A stretch of 64,000 nt of DNA from Undaria pinnatifida (lineage: Eukaryota; Sar; Phaeophyceae; Laminariales; Alariaceae). Location of the stretch: contig JABAKD010000015.1 of the NCBI GenBank assembly GCA_012845835.1, positions 4,039,778 through 4,103,777 on the forward strand, given 5' to 3'. Below are positions 63,396 to 64,000 of this stretch, piece by piece; within the stretch, counting starts at the first letter, position 1, and every line of letters begins with the position of its first letter. The translations under genes and the position numbers were made by a program. Below the pieces are notes generated by a model that worked only from the letters and a program-made list of their open reading frames with translations, was not told the DNA's origin and did not search any database.

Positions 63396-64000
63396 AATAG
63401 TATTCGTATGATGATGAGGGCTATGTGGGTGTAGAGTAAATCGAGAGTGTAAAACGTCTTCCAGGTCCGATAGAAATATTGCCTGCGATGTAGTTGGAAA
63501 CATTTTTTTTCCCGTCACTATAAAAGAATGCTCCCCACGATATTTTTGGTAAACCTTTTGACGGAAACTTCCGTCAACAATCTTGCATATTACACAGAAG
63601 AAATCAATGCGCCTTTTTCGTATATCGGGATTTGTGTCCTACTTAAAAAAACTGGGGGACAGACGGCATTCATTTTTTGTGGACGATCCTCAAGATGCAT
63701 TTGAGTAGTACCACCATGTGCGCACGCACGTGCGCGCCCCCTCACAGAACTTCACCCGTGCTGCTGTCCCGCAGCCATTCACACCTGGTTGCCATCTGCC
63801 GCAAGGACGCGGCTGCGCACGACTGCAACCGAAAACGCGAGACACATACATACTCGACGAGAAAATGATGAGTAAAACAAGGGCGGGCGTGTGGCGACAC
63901 ACATAACCAAGGACGAGAGCACCGATGTGCATGGCGACAAACGCGAAGAAGGCACAGTTAGCAGCAGCTGTAGTAGTAGAAGTAGTAGTAGTAGTAGTAG
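63396..64000. other. Window end, no gene supported; TAG microsatellite
   Basis: A (TAG)n tract begins at about 63972 and runs off the window. Short frames at 63677-63932 contain CGCACGCACGTGCGCGC simple sequence and no recognisable domain. Confidence 0.5.

Overview
This window is eukaryotic. Coding runs are broken by GT-AG introns with pyrimidine-rich acceptors. I see no bacterial operons or ribosome-binding sites, and most of the DNA is transposable elements and their debris. The species cannot be named from sequence alone. A Crinkler-RHS-type (CR) NTPase, a Replitron-like Rep, an OTU-bearing Helitron and a signal-plus-transit-like N-terminus at 56.8 kb suggest an alga, oomycete-like protist or early-diverging fungus. 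No rRNA, convincing tRNA or recognisable housekeeping gene is present.

Layout. 0-8 kb: the 3' part of an unrecognised spliced gene, then an intron-rich gene for a single-tyrosine Rep endonuclease with HVQ and GYxxK motifs (Replitron-like), with a MITE in one intron. 8-11.3 kb: a CR-type P-loop NTPase on the minus strand beside a broken relative. 11.8-15.9 kb: a tandem repeat split by a 3.05-kb non-autonomous LTR element with 4-bp target duplications. 19.1-24.0 kb and 58.3-63.4 kb: two diverged copies of one repeat block, each holding insertions the other lacks (internally deleted LTR element and MITE in the first; CAAGGG-ended element and hAT transposon in the second). 24.3-33.0 kb: a decayed Ty3/gypsy retrotransposon carrying a nested 0.8-kb DNA transposon.

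The centrepiece (33781-54758) is a near-perfect inverted repeat of about 20.9 kb: two almost identical 10.4-kb Helitrons joined head to head across a 68-bp AT-rich spacer. Arm identity starts at 5'-TC on both sides and ends at CTTG followed by T on both sides, so the arms match transposon ends. Each copy encodes a four-exon accessory protein of unknown function, an Arg/Ser-rich zinc-finger ORF, a Helitron N-terminal ORF and a 1309-aa Rep-Pif1 helicase-OTU protein. Both copies share a TA-repeat frameshift and an in-frame TGA. The right copy has a perfect 9-bp hairpin 12 bp before its 3' end; the left copy lacks exactly that hairpin.

54.8-58.3 kb holds a tRNA-like sequence, the first exon of a signal-peptide/coiled-coil protein, and a 422-bp TRIM with 78-bp LTRs. 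Two different HUH-type transposases (single-tyrosine Rep and two-tyrosine RepHel) therefore lie within 30 kb. The paired Helitrons, with their conserved accessory gene, are the best candidate for an undescribed system.
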